Of a stretch of 64,000 nucleotides of DNA, positions 54,694 to 63,202 are shown in pieces (the stretch's first letter is position 1; every line of letters starts with the position of its first letter). The stretch covers positions 1 to 64,000 of the forward strand of contig JAMCPM010000013.1 of NCBI GenBank assembly GCA_023382335.1, read 5' to 3'. A model generated the notes under the pieces. It was not told the DNA's origin, searched no databases, and was given only the letters and a program-made list of their open reading frames with translations. Made by a program: the position numbers and the translations under genes. The DNA is from Actinomycetota bacterium (GTDB lineage: Bacteria; Actinomycetota; Thermoleophilia; BMS3ABIN01).

Positions 54694-54956
54694 AGATTTA
54701 GCCAATTCGTCCATCAATATTAAGGAGATTCCCCCCAGCGATTGCTTCGAGGATCAAGTTGATGGCAAGACAGGTCGGACCGGCGTCTTCAAAACCTGAT
54801 TAAATCAGAGGCCGTAAAATGGCCGCTAAGCTGTTGAGGAGAAGGCGCGCAGATTCCATCAGGGCCAGAAGAGCGAGAAACATCCTCTTCGATTAACAGG
54901 CCGGATATATGTGTGCAATCGACCCTCGCTTGCCTTCTACGAAATCCTCTTGCAAT
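54694..54956 (+). ncRNA. Candidate bridge-RNA region of the IS
   Basis: The 3' noncoding part of the IS, about 260 bases, is unusually long compared with the 86-base 5' part. In IS1111-type elements the bridge RNA is thought to lie on this side. No loop assignment was attempted; the call rests on family and length only. Confidence 0.4.
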
Positions 54957-54973
54957 AGGGAGGAGTCCATATA

Positions 54974-55099
54974 TGATTTAGAATATGAAAGTTCGGATAA
55001 CGCACTACAGAGTCCACCAGATTCCGACCTCAAAAAATGCCTGCTGTGAAGGCATTTTTTGTTTTCTAAAACCACTGACACCAAACCAGGCTCGAACTT
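54974..55099 (-). repeat. Cargo-boundary repeat, copy B, right part
   Basis: Continues copy B with TTAGAATATGAAAGTTCGG, the hairpin AATGCC/GGCATT with T-run (about 55036-55064) and CCAGGCTCGAACTT. Very similar to 51657-51780. It also provides the last codons of the adjacent minus-strand gene. Confidence 0.8.
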
Positions 55100-55454
55100 C
55101 AGTTAGGGGGCCGATAACTTCGTCATTTGCTTTGTAAATGATGAAGTAGAAAGTCTTGGAACTATCGATGTCCTGAAATGTGTCACCCTCGAATAGGTTA
55201 CGGGGTTTTCGCCCAAGATTCTTGGTAAAGATGTGCTGCGGTGTCGTAATGTATTGATCGATCGGCCCAACGTTGTCGTAATTACTAGGACATAAAATTA
55301 AGCTGCCACTGGATTTGCCAATACAGACATCCAGACTGTTGGCACGGAAGACATCATAGCCATCACCGATATCTAACGTGTAATCATTCCATCCAGTGGC
55401 AAGGCAAAAAGGTGCCAATAGCAAAAGGGTCAGAACGATCGCGATTCGTTTCAT
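55005..55454 (-). CDS. Secreted protein of unknown function
   Basis: 149 aa with a clear Sec signal peptide (MKRIAIVLTLLLLAPFCLAT). The mature part has two cysteines (LDVCIGKSSGSLILCP), possibly a disulphide, and EGDTFQDIDSSKTFYFIIYK. The last 30 or so residues (WFGVSGFRKQKMPSQQ onward) are encoded by the repeat, so the original C-terminus may have been replaced. No family recognised. Confidence 0.6.
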   Translation of the reverse strand: MKRIAIVLTLLLLAPFCLATGWNDYTLDIGDGYDVFRANSLDVCIGKSSGSLILCPSNYDNVGPIDQYITTPQHIFTKNLGRKPRNLFEGDTFQDIDSSKTFYFIIYKANDEVIGPLTEVRAWFGVSGFRKQKMPSQQAFFEVGIWWTL

Positions 55455-55498
55455 TATTGGCCTGTTGCCATCGTATTAGTACTAGCATTAATTATGTT

Positions 55499-55873
55499 TC
55501 ATAAAGTGGGGTTCTCGTCCTGACCGCGAACACGCACTCGAGTCTCCTCCACAATCCAGAGACGGTTGCTGAGCTGTTCAGTGGGCAATTGAATCAAAAG
55601 ATGTTTCGCAACGTTGACGACAGAAATTTTATCCAAATGTCTTAGACGGAGAACGATGATGCCTGGATAATCGGAGGGAGGATATGTCCGGATATCAGCA
55701 AAACCGGCATCCAAAGTTACGAGAATTCGATTTTCATCCTTGCAGATGTTAGCGATCTTCTGATCTTCGGCGCCGCCAAGTTTCTGCGCAAGGACGGTTA
55801 TAGCATCATGACCGGCATTTCTGAGAACCAAAGCTACGTCCTCAGGAAGATTCTCGTCGATCTTGAAACGCAT
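55499..55873 (-). CDS. DUF5615 family PIN-like toxin
   Basis: 124 aa. It opens MRFKIDENLPEDVALVLRNA with Asp6 and Glu7, has GGAEDQKIANICKDENRILV and TLDAGFADI, the acidic set of the PIN-like DUF5615 fold. Such proteins are predicted RNases paired with DUF433 antitoxins, which is the gene directly upstream, ten bases away. Confidence 0.85.
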   Translation of the reverse strand: MRFKIDENLPEDVALVLRNAGHDAITVLAQKLGGAEDQKIANICKDENRILVTLDAGFADIRTYPPSDYPGIIVLRLRHLDKISVVNVAKHLLIQLPTEQLSNRLWIVEETRVRVRGQDENPTL

Positions 55874-55883
55874 CTATCCGCCC

Positions 55884-56138
<255 letters not shown>

Positions 56139-56182
56139 TCAATGGCGAGAGCCGGACGAGCTCCACTTTCTAGATGACCTCA

Positions 56183-56265
56183 AGCAGAATTCTTTTTCAC
56201 AGGATATCTCAACTGACGTAAGATATTAAAGTTCGGATAAGCAACTACAGAGTCCACCAAATTCC
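56183..56265 (-). repeat. Cargo-boundary repeat, copy C
   Basis: On the minus strand the codons LVDSVVAYPNFNILRQL match LVDSVVRYPNFYILNQL of copy A. Shared DNA includes AGTTCGGATAA and CTACAGAGTCCACCAAA. It separates the DUF433 pair from the fic gene. Confidence 0.7.
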
Positions 56266-56326
56266 ACCTTCTGAAAGTACCTTGCCTGAGGAATTTATTT
56301 CCAAAATCGCATAGTGGATCATTGAC

Positions 56327-57457
56327 TTATAAGCCGAGTCGTGCATCCTGGAAGAGCTTCACATATGGCTCAAAACGAAAGCGCCGGTTGCGGGCAAAGC
56401 CGGTCATCTCTTCAAGGATCCCCAACTGAGTCATCCGGTAAGCCAGCTGATTGGCGGCCGCGTAGCTTTTCCCGGTGATATCCTTAATGTCATTCACAGT
56501 TACAATTGGCCTTAGATAAAGCGTATCCAGCGCCTTGAGCCCGCTGGCTGCAGCAAGGCCAAAATTTTCAGTTATCGCCAGCCGGTGAGATTCGCGCGGC
56601 TCAAGAATTCTCCGTGCAGTCCCCGCAGCCTCGTTGCTCACTTCGGCAATGCCTCGCAAAAAGAAGGATAACCACTCTTCCCAATTTCCGCGATCCCTGA
56701 TGTTCTGCAAGCGGTCGTAATAGGTTTGCCTGTGACGCCTGAAGTAATGGGAAAGATAGAGGACGGGCTGGTGGAGGATCTCGCGTTCGGTTAACAGGAA
56801 AGTGATAAGCAGGCGACCGAGGCGGCCATTCCCGTCAAGAAATGGATGTATGGTCTCGAACTGAGCATGTGCCAGACCCACCTTAATGAGGAATGGCAGC
56901 TCGTTTGTCTTGTGAATGAACAGCTCCCACTGGCCCAAGAGTTCCGGCAAATCATTCGGTGGCGGTGGGACGAAGGTGGCCTCGGCCAGAGTGCTGCCTG
57001 CCGGCCCGATCCAGTTCTGGCTGCGTCGCACTTCTCCCGGCGTTGCATGGCTGCCACGAACGTCCTTGAGGAGCGTCGCGTGTATTTCCTTGATGAGACG
57101 GATTGAGACTGGCAGCTCGGTAAGACGCGCCAGCCCCTGATTCATGGCCTGGACGTAATTTATCACCTCGTCTACATCGCGCGGCGTCTGATTGGTGAAG
57201 ACCTTTGCTTCGGCGGCCAGGAGGTCCTGAAGGGAGCTTTGTGTACCTTCTATCTGGCTGGATAGTACCGCCTCTTTCCTCACATACATCATCACGAAGA
57301 GATCGGGGTTCGGAAGAACGGACGCGGAAATGCCCTTTCTTGCGTTGGAAAATGCAATGACAAGAGGCAAAACTACTGAAATCAGGACCTCAAGGCTGAC
57401 GGGGGAAAGGCCGATGCTGCGCTTCTTCCTGAAGATCTTGAAGTCTTTCAATGCCAC
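56327..57457 (-). CDS. Fic-domain protein with N-terminal inhibitory motif
   Basis: 376 aa. The Fic motif is HPFLDGNGRLGR at 204-215, preceded by a QNWIGPAGSTLAEATFVPPP flap. An inhibitory helix S-S-Q-I-E-G lies near residues 66-71, and a C-terminal winged helix starts near residue 310. This is the class of self-inhibited AMP-transferases. The first 45 residues look atypical compared with relatives, which usually have a longer proline-rich start, so the N-terminus may be trimmed. Confidence 0.88.
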   Translation of the reverse strand: MALKDFKIFRKKRSIGLSPVSLEVLISVVLPLVIAFSNARKGISASVLPNPDLFVMMYVRKEAVLSSQIEGTQSSLQDLLAAEAKVFTNQTPRDVDEVINYVQAMNQGLARLTELPVSIRLIKEIHATLLKDVRGSHATPGEVRRSQNWIGPAGSTLAEATFVPPPPNDLPELLGQWELFIHKTNELPFLIKVGLAHAQFETIHPFLDGNGRLGRLLITFLLTEREILHQPVLYLSHYFRRHRQTYYDRLQNIRDRGNWEEWLSFFLRGIAEVSNEAAGTARRILEPRESHRLAITENFGLAAASGLKALDTLYLRPIVTVNDIKDITGKSYAAANQLAYRMTQLGILEEMTGFARNRRFRFEPYVKLFQDARLGL

Positions 57458-57854
57458 TATCCACGCTTTTGAGTCTCATTTTGAATCGCTCACTAACCGG
57501 CATGGTTTGGCCGCAAAGTCCCTGGATTTCCTGCAATAGCCCCAATTGCCCCTTTTCCGTCCTCAATCGCCCTGCCATAAAAAGCCATAATTTTGTATAA
57601 TCATCAAAGAGGTCAACACTACATAACGCTTCGCAGGATTTCCCCCCACAGGAAAAAGCTGCAAATCAATCCGGAGTTTCTAAACAACATTACATATAAG
57701 GGTTTTCCACTATTTAACTTCTAACACTGTTCTCCTACAATTTTTCTAAGGACTTTTGGTTCCGGCATCGAACGCCTTTCCGGTTCACCGGCCCTTCAGA
57801 GAAATTCGGGAAAATCATCATCACGGGCCAAAAGCAAACGACAGGGGGAGTATC
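57458..57854. other. Transition from the cargo island to the core chromosome
   Basis: A 397-base gap. The left half is AT-rich and contains no supported gene; the right half rises in GC. No att-like repeat of the tRNA-Val end could be found here, so the right border of the serine-recombinase element stays undefined. Confidence 0.5.
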
Positions 57855-57995
57855 ATGATCATTAGGGGCAAGCAGGCGTATGAGAAGCCGAGTCTTTCCA
57901 GGCGCGGGAATATCCGGGACATCACCTTCAACCATTCTTCCTGGACCTGCAGCATCGGCTTCGACGACGACGACGACCACGGCCACGACGACTAG
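57855..57995 (+). CDS. Orphan RiPP-like precursor with a lasso-type leader motif
   Basis: 46 aa, ATG preceded by GGGGGAG. The leader has Tyr9, Pro12, Leu14, Gly18 and Thr24 (YEKPSLSRRGNIRDIT), an exact fit to the Y-x2-P-x-L-x3-G-x5-T pattern of lasso precursors. The rest, beginning about residue 26, reads NHSSWTCSIGF followed by five Asp, HGH and two Asp. No Asp or Glu occurs at core positions 7-9, so a normal lasso ring cannot form. No maturation gene is nearby. A terminator follows, supporting expression as a single small gene. Confidence 0.7.
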   Translation: MIIRGKQAYEKPSLSRRGNIRDITFNHSSWTCSIGFDDDDDHGHDD

Positions 57996-58030
57996 CCAGC
58001 AGGGCGTCGGCGACCGCGCCGCAGAATTTA

Positions 58031-58060
58031 AAAAACCGTCTCAATCGGGGCGGTTTTTTT
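58031..58060 (+). terminator. Rho-independent terminator
   Basis: AAAACCG and CGGTTTT arms around TCTCAATCGGGG, ending in seven T. It follows the small precursor gene by 35 bases. Confidence 0.85.
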
Positions 58061-58108
58061 CTGGTTTGTTTTCGGGTGCTGTTACAGCGTAGAATATACC
58101 CTTGGCGC

Positions 58109-58186
58109 GGGGGCGTAGCTCAGTCGGTTTAGAGCGCCGGCCTGTCACGCCGGAGGTCGCGGGTTCGAGTCCCGTCGCTCCCGCCA
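58109..58186 (+). tRNA. tRNA-Asp (GTC)
   Basis: A 78-nt cloverleaf with CCA. The acceptor GGGGGCG pairs with CGCTCCC (one G-U), the anticodon stem CCGGC/GCCGG encloses CTGTCAC, and the T arm is GGGTTCGAGTCCC. The D loop is one to two bases longer than in the Lys and Val tRNAs here. Confidence 0.97.
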
Positions 58187-58387
58187 CTTATTTCAATCCC
58201 GTACATTTTTCCTTTGCCATATGTTTTGGTTGCTTCTTGCCGCTTCCCCTGGAGGCGGTTTTTTCATGGGATGGATGCGGGAAGGCGTTTGCCCCCGCCC
58301 GGTTGTCTCGCGGCACCACCTCTGTTTGCTACCTGTGCATCGAGGGTAAACAGATGAAAACAATGGCACCGGAGAGGAGGCAGCACC

Positions 58388-58597
58388 ATGGAAGTACCGA
58401 ATACGCCTGAAAACGCCGCCAAATGTATTTGCAGCACCTGCCCGACCTACATCCAGGGTGATTCCGGGTTTTTCTGCGCGCTCGGCAAGAGCGAGAGGAA
58501 CCCGACCCAAAAAGGTTGCCTATGCGGAGACTGCGCGCTCTGGGGCGAGTACGATCTGAGCGATGGCTATTTCTGCACCGAAGGGAAAGCGAGCTGA
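58388..58597 (+). CDS. DUF2769-like Cys-rich protein
   Basis: 69 aa with seven Cys (CICSTCPTY, FFCALG, CLCGDCALW, YFCTEG), the pattern of the DUF2769 family, probably a metal-binding protein. The ATG is preceded by GAGGAGGCAGCACC. It is directly followed by the Rieske gene, so a redox role is likely. Confidence 0.75.
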   Translation: MEVPNTPENAAKCICSTCPTYIQGDSGFFCALGKSERNPTQKGCLCGDCALWGEYDLSDGYFCTEGKAS

Positions 58598-58600
58598 TAT

Positions 58601-58879
58601 ATGAGAGCTTCGGAGATCCCTGAGGGACAGGGTCTGACGGGTGAGATCGACGGGCGTCCTGTCGCGGTCTATAACGACGGCGGCAAGTTGACCGTGCTGG
58701 AGAATATCTGCACCCACATGGGCTGCCAGACCGGATGGAACGCCTTCGACGTCACCTGGGATTGCCCATGTCACGGATCCAGGTATCTCGCCGACGGCGC
58801 CGTGCTGAGGGGCCCGGCTACCGGGCCCCTGCCGCCACTGCGATTTCATCTCGAAGATGGAGAAATCAGACTCGACTGA
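58601..58879 (+). CDS. Rieske [2Fe-2S] ferredoxin
   Basis: 92 aa with the two cluster motifs CTHMGC and CPCHGS, which supply two Cys and two His. The stand-alone small form resembles ferredoxins that feed oxygenases or work with FAD reductases. It lies three bases after the DUF2769 stop and just before an FAD reductase, so the three are one operon. Confidence 0.93.
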   Translation: MRASEIPEGQGLTGEIDGRPVAVYNDGGKLTVLENICTHMGCQTGWNAFDVTWDCPCHGSRYLADGAVLRGPATGPLPPLRFHLEDGEIRLD

Positions 58880-58937
58880 GGCGGGGTCGCGCTGCGCCGC
58901 CGGCCTTCGCGCCCGCCGCGTAAAACCGGGAGTGCCC

Positions 58938-60209
58938 ATGGCGGACAAACATTATGACTTCCTCATCATCGGCGGCGGCCTTGCCTGCGCCAACGCGGCC
59001 AAGGAACTGGCACGGCTGGGGCACGGCGGCGGCATCGGCATCCTCGCCGAGGAAAAGGAAGCGCCTTACGACCGCCCCCCTCTTTCCAATGAATACATGC
59101 TCGGGGATTTCGAGCGCGAATGGCTGTTCCTGCTCAATGAAGATTTCCGCAGCGAGCACGGGATCGAGCTTCATCTGGGAAATGCCGCCGCCGCCGTTGA
59201 CGCCGCCGCCCACGAGGTGACCGCCGCTGACGGGTCGCGATATGCCTACGGCAAGCTGCTCATCGCCTCAGGCTGCCATCTGCGGTTGCTGACGATCCCC
59301 GGCTCGGATCTCCCCGGGCTTTATTACCTGCGCACCCTGGCGGAGTCGGAAGCCATCCGCGAGGCGGCTCTGCACGCAAACCAGGCCGTCGTCATCGGCG
59401 GCGGTTTCATCGGGCTCGAGGCGGCGTCCGTTCTATCGCAGATCGGACTGGATGTAAAAGTAGTGCATCGCGGCGACCGGCTGTTTGAAAAATTTGCGTC
59501 CGATGAGATAAGCACTTTCTTCGAGGAGCTCTATGCAAGCAGGGGCGTGCATACGGTCTACGAGGATGAGGCCGTAAGACTGAATGGCGGCTCGCGGGTC
59601 GAGATGGTGGAGACCAAAGCCAGCAGGACACTTCCCTGCGACATGGCGGTCGCCGGCATCGGCGTCTGGCCGGACACCGGTTACCTCGAGGGCAGCGGCC
59701 TGATGCTGGACAACGGCGTCGTGGTCAATGAGTTTCTGGAGGCGAAGCTGGCGGGGGCGGGTCCGGGCTCCGGGGTGGGAGCGGCAGGCGCGGGCTCCGG
59801 GGCGGACTCAGGCGCCGCCGATGTCTACGCCGCCGGAGACATCGCCAATTTCATGGACGTCATCTACGGCAAACAGCGCCGCATCGAGCACTGGGACAAC
59901 GCCATCAGGCAGGGACGGTGCGCGGCCGCCAATATGGCCGGCAAGCGCGAGGAGTTCCGTAACGTCTCATACTTCTACTCAACTGTCTTCGGACTGACCT
60001 TTGATTTCCTGGGGGACATGAGCGGGTTTGATGAGGTTGTGACACTGGGCTCATTCGAGGAAAAATCCGTAATGGTGCTTTATCTCAGGGAAGGCGCCCT
60101 GCGGGCGGCTTTTCTGCTGGGGCGCTCCCCCAAGGAGAAGTCCGAAGTGTCTGAGATGATCGCCAACCGTCAGCCGCTTAAAGAAGTGCAATCGCGCCTG
60201 GCTTCCTAG
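58938..60209 (+). CDS. FAD/NAD(P)-dependent ferredoxin-reductase-like protein
   Basis: 423 aa from the ATG preceded by GGGAG. The first dinucleotide motif is FLIIGGGLACANAAKEL, the second AVVIGGGFIGLEAASVL, and the FAD motif is DVYAAGDIANF. Just before the last one is a Gly/Ala/Ser-rich insertion (AGAGPGSGVGAAGAGSGADS) not expected in the family. It likely reduces the neighbouring Rieske protein. Confidence 0.88.
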   Translation: MADKHYDFLIIGGGLACANAAKELARLGHGGGIGILAEEKEAPYDRPPLSNEYMLGDFEREWLFLLNEDFRSEHGIELHLGNAAAAVDAAAHEVTAADGSRYAYGKLLIASGCHLRLLTIPGSDLPGLYYLRTLAESEAIREAALHANQAVVIGGGFIGLEAASVLSQIGLDVKVVHRGDRLFEKFASDEISTFFEELYASRGVHTVYEDEAVRLNGGSRVEMVETKASRTLPCDMAVAGIGVWPDTGYLEGSGLMLDNGVVVNEFLEAKLAGAGPGSGVGAAGAGSGADSGAADVYAAGDIANFMDVIYGKQRRIEHWDNAIRQGRCAAANMAGKREEFRNVSYFYSTVFGLTFDFLGDMSGFDEVVTLGSFEEKSVMVLYLREGALRAAFLLGRSPKEKSEVSEMIANRQPLKEVQSRLAS

Positions 60210-60231
60210 CCGGCGGCTCTGTTTCTTCCCT

Positions 60232-60684
60232 CTACTCTTCTTCGCGGACGGGCACCACGGTCACCGGCACCTTTGCGCCGTGGATCACGTTGACGGTTAC
60301 GTTGCCAAGCACGGCGGCGGCCAGCGCCCGGCGCCCATGGGAGCCGATGACTATGTGGTCTGCTCCCTCACTGTCGGCGCGGTTCAGTATCTCCTGCCAG
60401 GGATGTCCTTCCGCGACCATCGCCTGCGATTCGACCCCGGCGGCGTCGGCACTCTTTTTCAGCCGCTCGACGGCGTCTTTGCCGAACTGCCGCCGCTGGT
60501 CGTCGAGGGCGGCGACGTCGATCGAAGCGTTGCTTTCAAGTTCATAGACATAGGCCGGGGAGACTTCGTCGACCACATTCAGGAACAGCAGGGAAGCGCC
60601 CGCGGCCTTGGCGAGATCGATGGCGCATTCGGCGGCCTTCTCGGCCCGCGCGGAACCGTCGGTGGGAACCAGTATCTTCTTCAT
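60232..60684 (-). CDS. Universal stress protein (UspA family)
   Basis: 150 aa starting KKILVPTDGSARAEKAAECA, ending with the nucleotide-binding block IVIGSHGRRALAAAVLGNVT. The G-2x-G-9x-G(S/T) pattern is close to complete, so ATP binding is probable. Convergent with the reductase gene. Confidence 0.93.
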   Translation of the reverse strand: MKKILVPTDGSARAEKAAECAIDLAKAAGASLLFLNVVDEVSPAYVYELESNASIDVAALDDQRRQFGKDAVERLKKSADAAGVESQAMVAEGHPWQEILNRADSEGADHIVIGSHGRRALAAAVLGNVTVNVIHGAKVPVTVVPVREEE

Positions 60685-60722
60685 CGCAATCCTCCCTGTA
60701 AGGTTACATGCCCCTAAACCGC

Positions 60723-61802
60723 TCAGCCGCCGAAACCCTGGCGGAGCACATCCTCGACCTTGTGTCCTTTGGCGCCACGGCCGGAGAGCGTCCATCCGTG
60801 CCAGAAGAATCCTTTTATTTGAGGCATTGACAGTTTCATGATAGCACCGGTGACGAGCGCCTGGTTGTCTTCCCCGAGGACAGGGCCGTCGATCGAGTCG
60901 ATGCCCGACTCCTCGCGCCAGGCGCCGAACTCCAGTAGCACGCCCTTGAGGCCGTCGCGCTGGGCGATCGCGTTGGCCCGCGCGAGGATCTCGCTGACCT
61001 GGGCCTCGAACGCGGCCTCATCGAGCGCCTCCCCATGTGGATATATATCCAGCATCAGGTAGTCGTAACCCTTGTAGTCGAGTTTCTCGAAATCGTGCTG
61101 CGCGCCGGGAGGCGCCGGAGCCGTGGAAATGTCGGGAACGACCTTGGCGACGACGGGCCCCGTGTACTTCTGCTTCACCAGTGGCAGCACCGCCGCGGAC
61201 CATTTATTGGCGGCGTCGGTGCCGAGCGCCAGATTGTATTCATCCAGGGGCGAGAACAGCTCGGCCTGTTTCTCTTCCGCGGTCTGGGCCCAGCTGGTTG
61301 CGTCATCGGTGAGGTGTGACAGGGTAGTATCTGAAGGATCGACCACCTGGTTGTAGCCCTGCGCGGCCGTAGTCGGGGCGATGAAGACCGAGAGGCCGGC
61401 GTTATGTATCTCTTCGGCGACTCCGGGGGCTGAATCGGCGGCCCCCTGAAGGATGATACGCGGTTGTCCGCCTGATCGCGGAGTGATCAGTACCGGCGGC
61501 CCCAGCACGACGATGTTGAAGCCGTCCGTGCGCAGCTGGGCGCGGTCGCCGATCACATCCTGCCAGGCGTCGGGCCGCGGCTCGTCGATGCCGCGGAAGA
61601 AGGTCAGAGTCTGGCGCTGATAGGGCGGCGCCGTCGCGGTCGGAACCGTTTCGGTGGCGGTGGAAGTCACAACCGTGGGCGTGCCGCCGCATCCGGCGCC
61701 CAGCAGCACGGCGGAAAGGCCCAGCGCCAAAGCCAACGCGACCGTCAGGATCGAGGCCGCGACGGCCGTGGATCTGTTACCTTTTTTTCCCGGAAATCTC
61801 AT
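60723..61802 (-). CDS. Lipoprotein with a glycoside-hydrolase-like barrel
   Basis: 359 aa with a signal peptide and lipobox (VLLGAGC), a Thr-rich linker (TVVTSTATETVPTATAPP) and a TIM-barrel-like body. DYLMLDIYPHGEALDEAAFE and GVLLEFGAWREESGID supply acidic residues at strand ends, as in clan GH-A enzymes. The substrate is unknown, and enzyme activity is not certain. Confidence 0.75.
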   Translation of the reverse strand: MRFPGKKGNRSTAVAASILTVALALALGLSAVLLGAGCGGTPTVVTSTATETVPTATAPPYQRQTLTFFRGIDEPRPDAWQDVIGDRAQLRTDGFNIVVLGPPVLITPRSGGQPRIILQGAADSAPGVAEEIHNAGLSVFIAPTTAAQGYNQVVDPSDTTLSHLTDDATSWAQTAEEKQAELFSPLDEYNLALGTDAANKWSAAVLPLVKQKYTGPVVAKVVPDISTAPAPPGAQHDFEKLDYKGYDYLMLDIYPHGEALDEAAFEAQVSEILARANAIAQRDGLKGVLLEFGAWREESGIDSIDGPVLGEDNQALVTGAIMKLSMPQIKGFFWHGWTLSGRGAKGHKVEDVLRQGFGG

Positions 61803-61877
61803 GCTGGAGTAGTTTTATCATTTATCGGGGGCGCCTGTCGCGCCGCCTGCCGCGATGCTGCTGGGGCCGGCACCGGC

Positions 61878-62288
61878 TCAGTCCATCACGTCGTAAAGCC
61901 CGAACACCGGCTCGCTGCCAAGAAGTGGCGTGACATCCTCCGTCAGCGCCGGGCTATCGCCGGCCGCGGCTGCACGTTGCGCGGCGTCGTAGGCGGCGCG
62001 GTCGAGCCAGCGGGAATAAGTGAAAAAGATATTCGGGTCTTCGGGGGACTGGGATATAAATGCGTCGGTGACTCCGTCCAGCCCGCGCGTCTGGCGCAGA
62101 TTCTCCCGCAGGATCTCGAGCAGCTCGTCCGCCTTGCCCAGTTTCGATTCCATGATTGTGAAGCTGATGACCCGGCCCCGCACCGTCGCTTCCGACCCGC
62201 AATTGACACAAAGGTCGCTTGCGGGGTCGCCGCCGGCGAAATCCTCATCCGCCAGCATGGGCATGCCACAACTCTCGCAGGTTTTCAT
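61878..62288 (-). CDS. Zinc-ribbon plus ABM-type monooxygenase-like protein
   Basis: 136 aa. The N-terminal ribbon is KTCESCGMPML ... LCVNCGSE (four Cys). The C-terminal part from residue 40 (VISFTIMESKLGKADELLEI, ITDAFISQS-like, FFTYSRWLDRAAYDAAQ) is the dimeric alpha-beta barrel of the ABM family. Function unknown. A GGAGGATCC segment precedes the ATG at 62288. Confidence 0.78.
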   Translation of the reverse strand: MKTCESCGMPMLADEDFAGGDPASDLCVNCGSEATVRGRVISFTIMESKLGKADELLEILRENLRQTRGLDGVTDAFISQSPEDPNIFFTYSRWLDRAAYDAAQRAAAAGDSPALTEDVTPLLGSEPVFGLYDVMD

Positions 62289-62397
62289 GGATCCTCCTTG
62301 CTGATTGCTTTGCCATCCTGATTGTTTCATATCCCCGCCCGGCGGAAAATATGCTTCCAAGCAGGGAAACGGTACCAAGCCGGGGAAGAAGGAGCCC

Positions 62398-62826
62398 ATG
62401 CCGGAACTGACGCTATACCAGATGAGCGTTTTTACCACGCTGCTGCTGGCGGTCGCCTTCGGGCAGTTGACCGTCATCTCCCTGGGCCGGGGCTGGATCG
62501 GGGACCTGCCGGTGGAGTCGCGGCGCTGGTTGATACGGGCTCACCGCTTCGGCGGTTACATCGGCCTGTTCATCATGGTGCTGGTTTCCTATACTTGCGT
62601 GGTCTATCTGCTCCCGCTGGTCGGTTTCAGCCCCGCGCGCGTCGCCATCCACGACATCGTTGGCACCATCACGATCGCTGCCGTCCTCGCCAAGATCGTC
62701 ATCGCGCGCGGGCTGCCGCGGTTTTATACTGCTCTGCCGTATTTTGGCATAGTCGTATTCGGCTCGGTCGTCATCATCTGGATCTCCAGCGCCGCCTGGT
62801 ATTTTTATTACGTGGGATTCCAGTAG
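62398..62826 (+). CDS. Small four-helix membrane protein (cytochrome-b-like, DUF6529-like)
   Basis: 142 aa with four TM helices. Two contain histidines placed like haem ligands (IRAHRFGGYIGLFIMV and ARVAIHDIVGTITI). GGAGCCC precedes the ATG. It could be a haem-binding redox partner for the neighbouring Rieske or FixX-type systems. This role is inferred from context. Confidence 0.7.
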   Translation: MPELTLYQMSVFTTLLLAVAFGQLTVISLGRGWIGDLPVESRRWLIRAHRFGGYIGLFIMVLVSYTCVVYLLPLVGFSPARVAIHDIVGTITIAAVLAKIVIARGLPRFYTALPYFGIVVFGSVVIIWISSAAWYFYYVGFQ

Positions 62827-62863
62827 GGTTACGCGGGTTGCCGGTAGCGGGCCCGGCGGCAAC

Positions 62864-63202
62864 CTATCCGAAGCGGTACTGCACCCCGAAGCCGCCTCGG
62901 GGATAACGCATGGTGATGTTGTCGTAAGGGCAGCCGCCGTTGCGGCAGGTGCCGCATTCCAGGCAGCCCTCGAAGGCGATCGAGATCGATTTTTCCTCTT
63001 CTTCCCAGCGGTAGACCTGCGCCGGGCAGGAATGGGTGCAGAACTTGCGCCGGCAGCGCTCCCGGCAGACCTGTTCGTCCTTGATCTCCAGGTGCGCTGT
63101 GTCGTCCGGCTTGAACTTGACCACGCCCAGCTGGGCGGTGACGTCGTGTTTCGGCGGCGTCCAATCACGGTCGTCGTATGGAAGTCTGTCATTCATCGTC
63201 AT
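62864..63202 (-). CDS. fixX: FixX-like ferredoxin
   Basis: 112 aa with cluster-binding Cys sets in CRERCRRKFCTHSCPAQVY and CLECGTCRNGGCPYD. It accompanies electron-transfer flavoprotein:quinone oxidoreductases. Its ATG overlaps the fixC stop as ATGA, so the two are translationally coupled. Confidence 0.9.
   Translation of the reverse strand: MTMNDRLPYDDRDWTPPKHDVTAQLGVVKFKPDDTAHLEIKDEQVCRERCRRKFCTHSCPAQVYRWEEEEKSISIAFEGCLECGTCRNGGCPYDNITMRYPRGGFGVQYRFG

Larger units (their letters stand above)
53591..54973 (+). mobile_element. IS110-family insertion sequence, IS1111-like
   Basis: Bounded by TGAT on both sides (53587-53590 and 54974-54977). Subterminal perfect 14-bp inverted repeats ATGGACTCCTCCCT lie at 53594-53607 and, as complement, at 54957-54970. 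It carries one transposase gene with an 86-base left and about 280-base right noncoding end. Joining the flanks restores the uninterrupted repeat seen in copy A, proving the insertion point. Confidence 0.93.

Noticed and set aside
57458-58108. Right att site of the serine-recombinase element near tRNA-Asp
   Set aside because: tRNA-Asp is intact and shares no long repeat with the tRNA-Val fragment; serine recombinase cores are too short to spot by eye.
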